From an uncultured bacterium (GTDB taxonomy: Bacteria > Patescibacteriota > Minisyncoccia > Phycocordibacterales > UBA918): a stretch of DNA of 11,699 nucleotides. Positions 11,665-11,699 of this stretch are shown piece by piece. Made by a program: the position numbers and the translations under genes. The notes under the pieces were generated by a model. It made no database searches. It was not told the origin of the DNA and saw nothing but the letters and a program-made list of their open reading frames with translations. Numbering within the stretch: position 1 is the first letter of the stretch; each line of letters begins with the position of its first letter. The DNA lies in the NCBI GenBank assembly GCA_913046815.1, contig CAJWTE010000017.1, positions 1 to 11,699 on the forward strand, given 5' to 3'.

Positions 11665-11699
11665 GCAGTTAACAAAATCGCCCGAGGAGGGCGATTTTG
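11645..11699. repeat. 55-bp direct repeat, copy 2 (to the window end)
   Basis: An exact copy of 11482-11536, offset by 163 bases, ending at the last base of the window. It carries the T-loop to discriminator part of tRNA-Asp and the terminator (11672-11699, cut one base short on the right) without the rest of a tRNA, so it is not itself a tRNA gene. Confidence 0.95.

Noticed and set aside
11645..11665. Second tRNA-Asp gene at the right edge
   Set aside because: Only the T-loop to discriminator part is present; no D-arm, anticodon arm or matching 5' acceptor strand precedes it.
1..11699. CRISPR array, insertion sequence or defence operon
   Set aside because: No regularly spaced repeats, transposase, reverse transcriptase or recognised defence genes are present; the only repeat is the 55-bp pair at the right end.

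Overview
The window looks like part of a genome from a small-genome candidate-phyla bacterium (Patescibacteria/CPR, Parcubacteria-like). This is inferred from gene content and style, not from a marker tree. The signs are: about 40% G+C; a compact type IV pilus cluster running directly into ligA and gatCA on one strand; almost no Shine-Dalgarno sequences; three tRNAs without encoded CCA; and a membrane-anchored hypothetical protein of a type I associate with these genomes. The standard bacterial code fits: no reading frame needs TGA as sense. Of the 13 stop codons visible, 9 are TAG, 4 are TAA and none is TGA.

Layout, all on the + strand. Positions 1-2154 hold a 5'-truncated pilT (retraction ATPase) and pilC (inner-membrane platform). 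A structured 159-base gap then leads to a major type IV pilin (2314-2724), which ends in two back-to-back perfect palindromes of 20 and 36 bp. Next comes pilD (prepilin peptidase/methylase, 2835-3695), overlapping the first of four minor pseudopilins: GspH/FimT-like, PilW/GspJ-like, PilV/GspI-like and PilX/GspK-like (3664-6022). Together these give motor, platform, major subunit, processing enzyme and tip complex; the extension ATPase PilB would lie outside the window. NAD-dependent DNA ligase (ligA), then gatC and gatA of the tRNA-dependent amidotransferase follow in tight succession (6036-9756). gatB is not here. A one-helix membrane protein with a HEPN-like cytoplasmic domain comes next (9765-10367).

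The right end is RNA-rich: an initiator tRNA-Met whose 3' end lies 4 bases before a sugar-1-phosphate nucleotidyltransferase start codon, a second CAT-anticodon tRNA, and tRNA-Asp with a strong terminator. The last 21 bases of tRNA-Asp plus its terminator are repeated perfectly as the final 55 bases of the window, 163 bases further on. The intervening 108 bases are densely hairpinned and contain an interrupted inverted copy of the same tRNA 3' end. This is the least explained stretch in the window.

Expression signals are unusual. Six start codons sit in the context TAGTATG, usually with the upstream gene's stop codon as the TAG. At least two genes (pilD, gatC) have an extended -10 promoter exactly 6 bases before the ATG, which predicts leaderless mRNAs.
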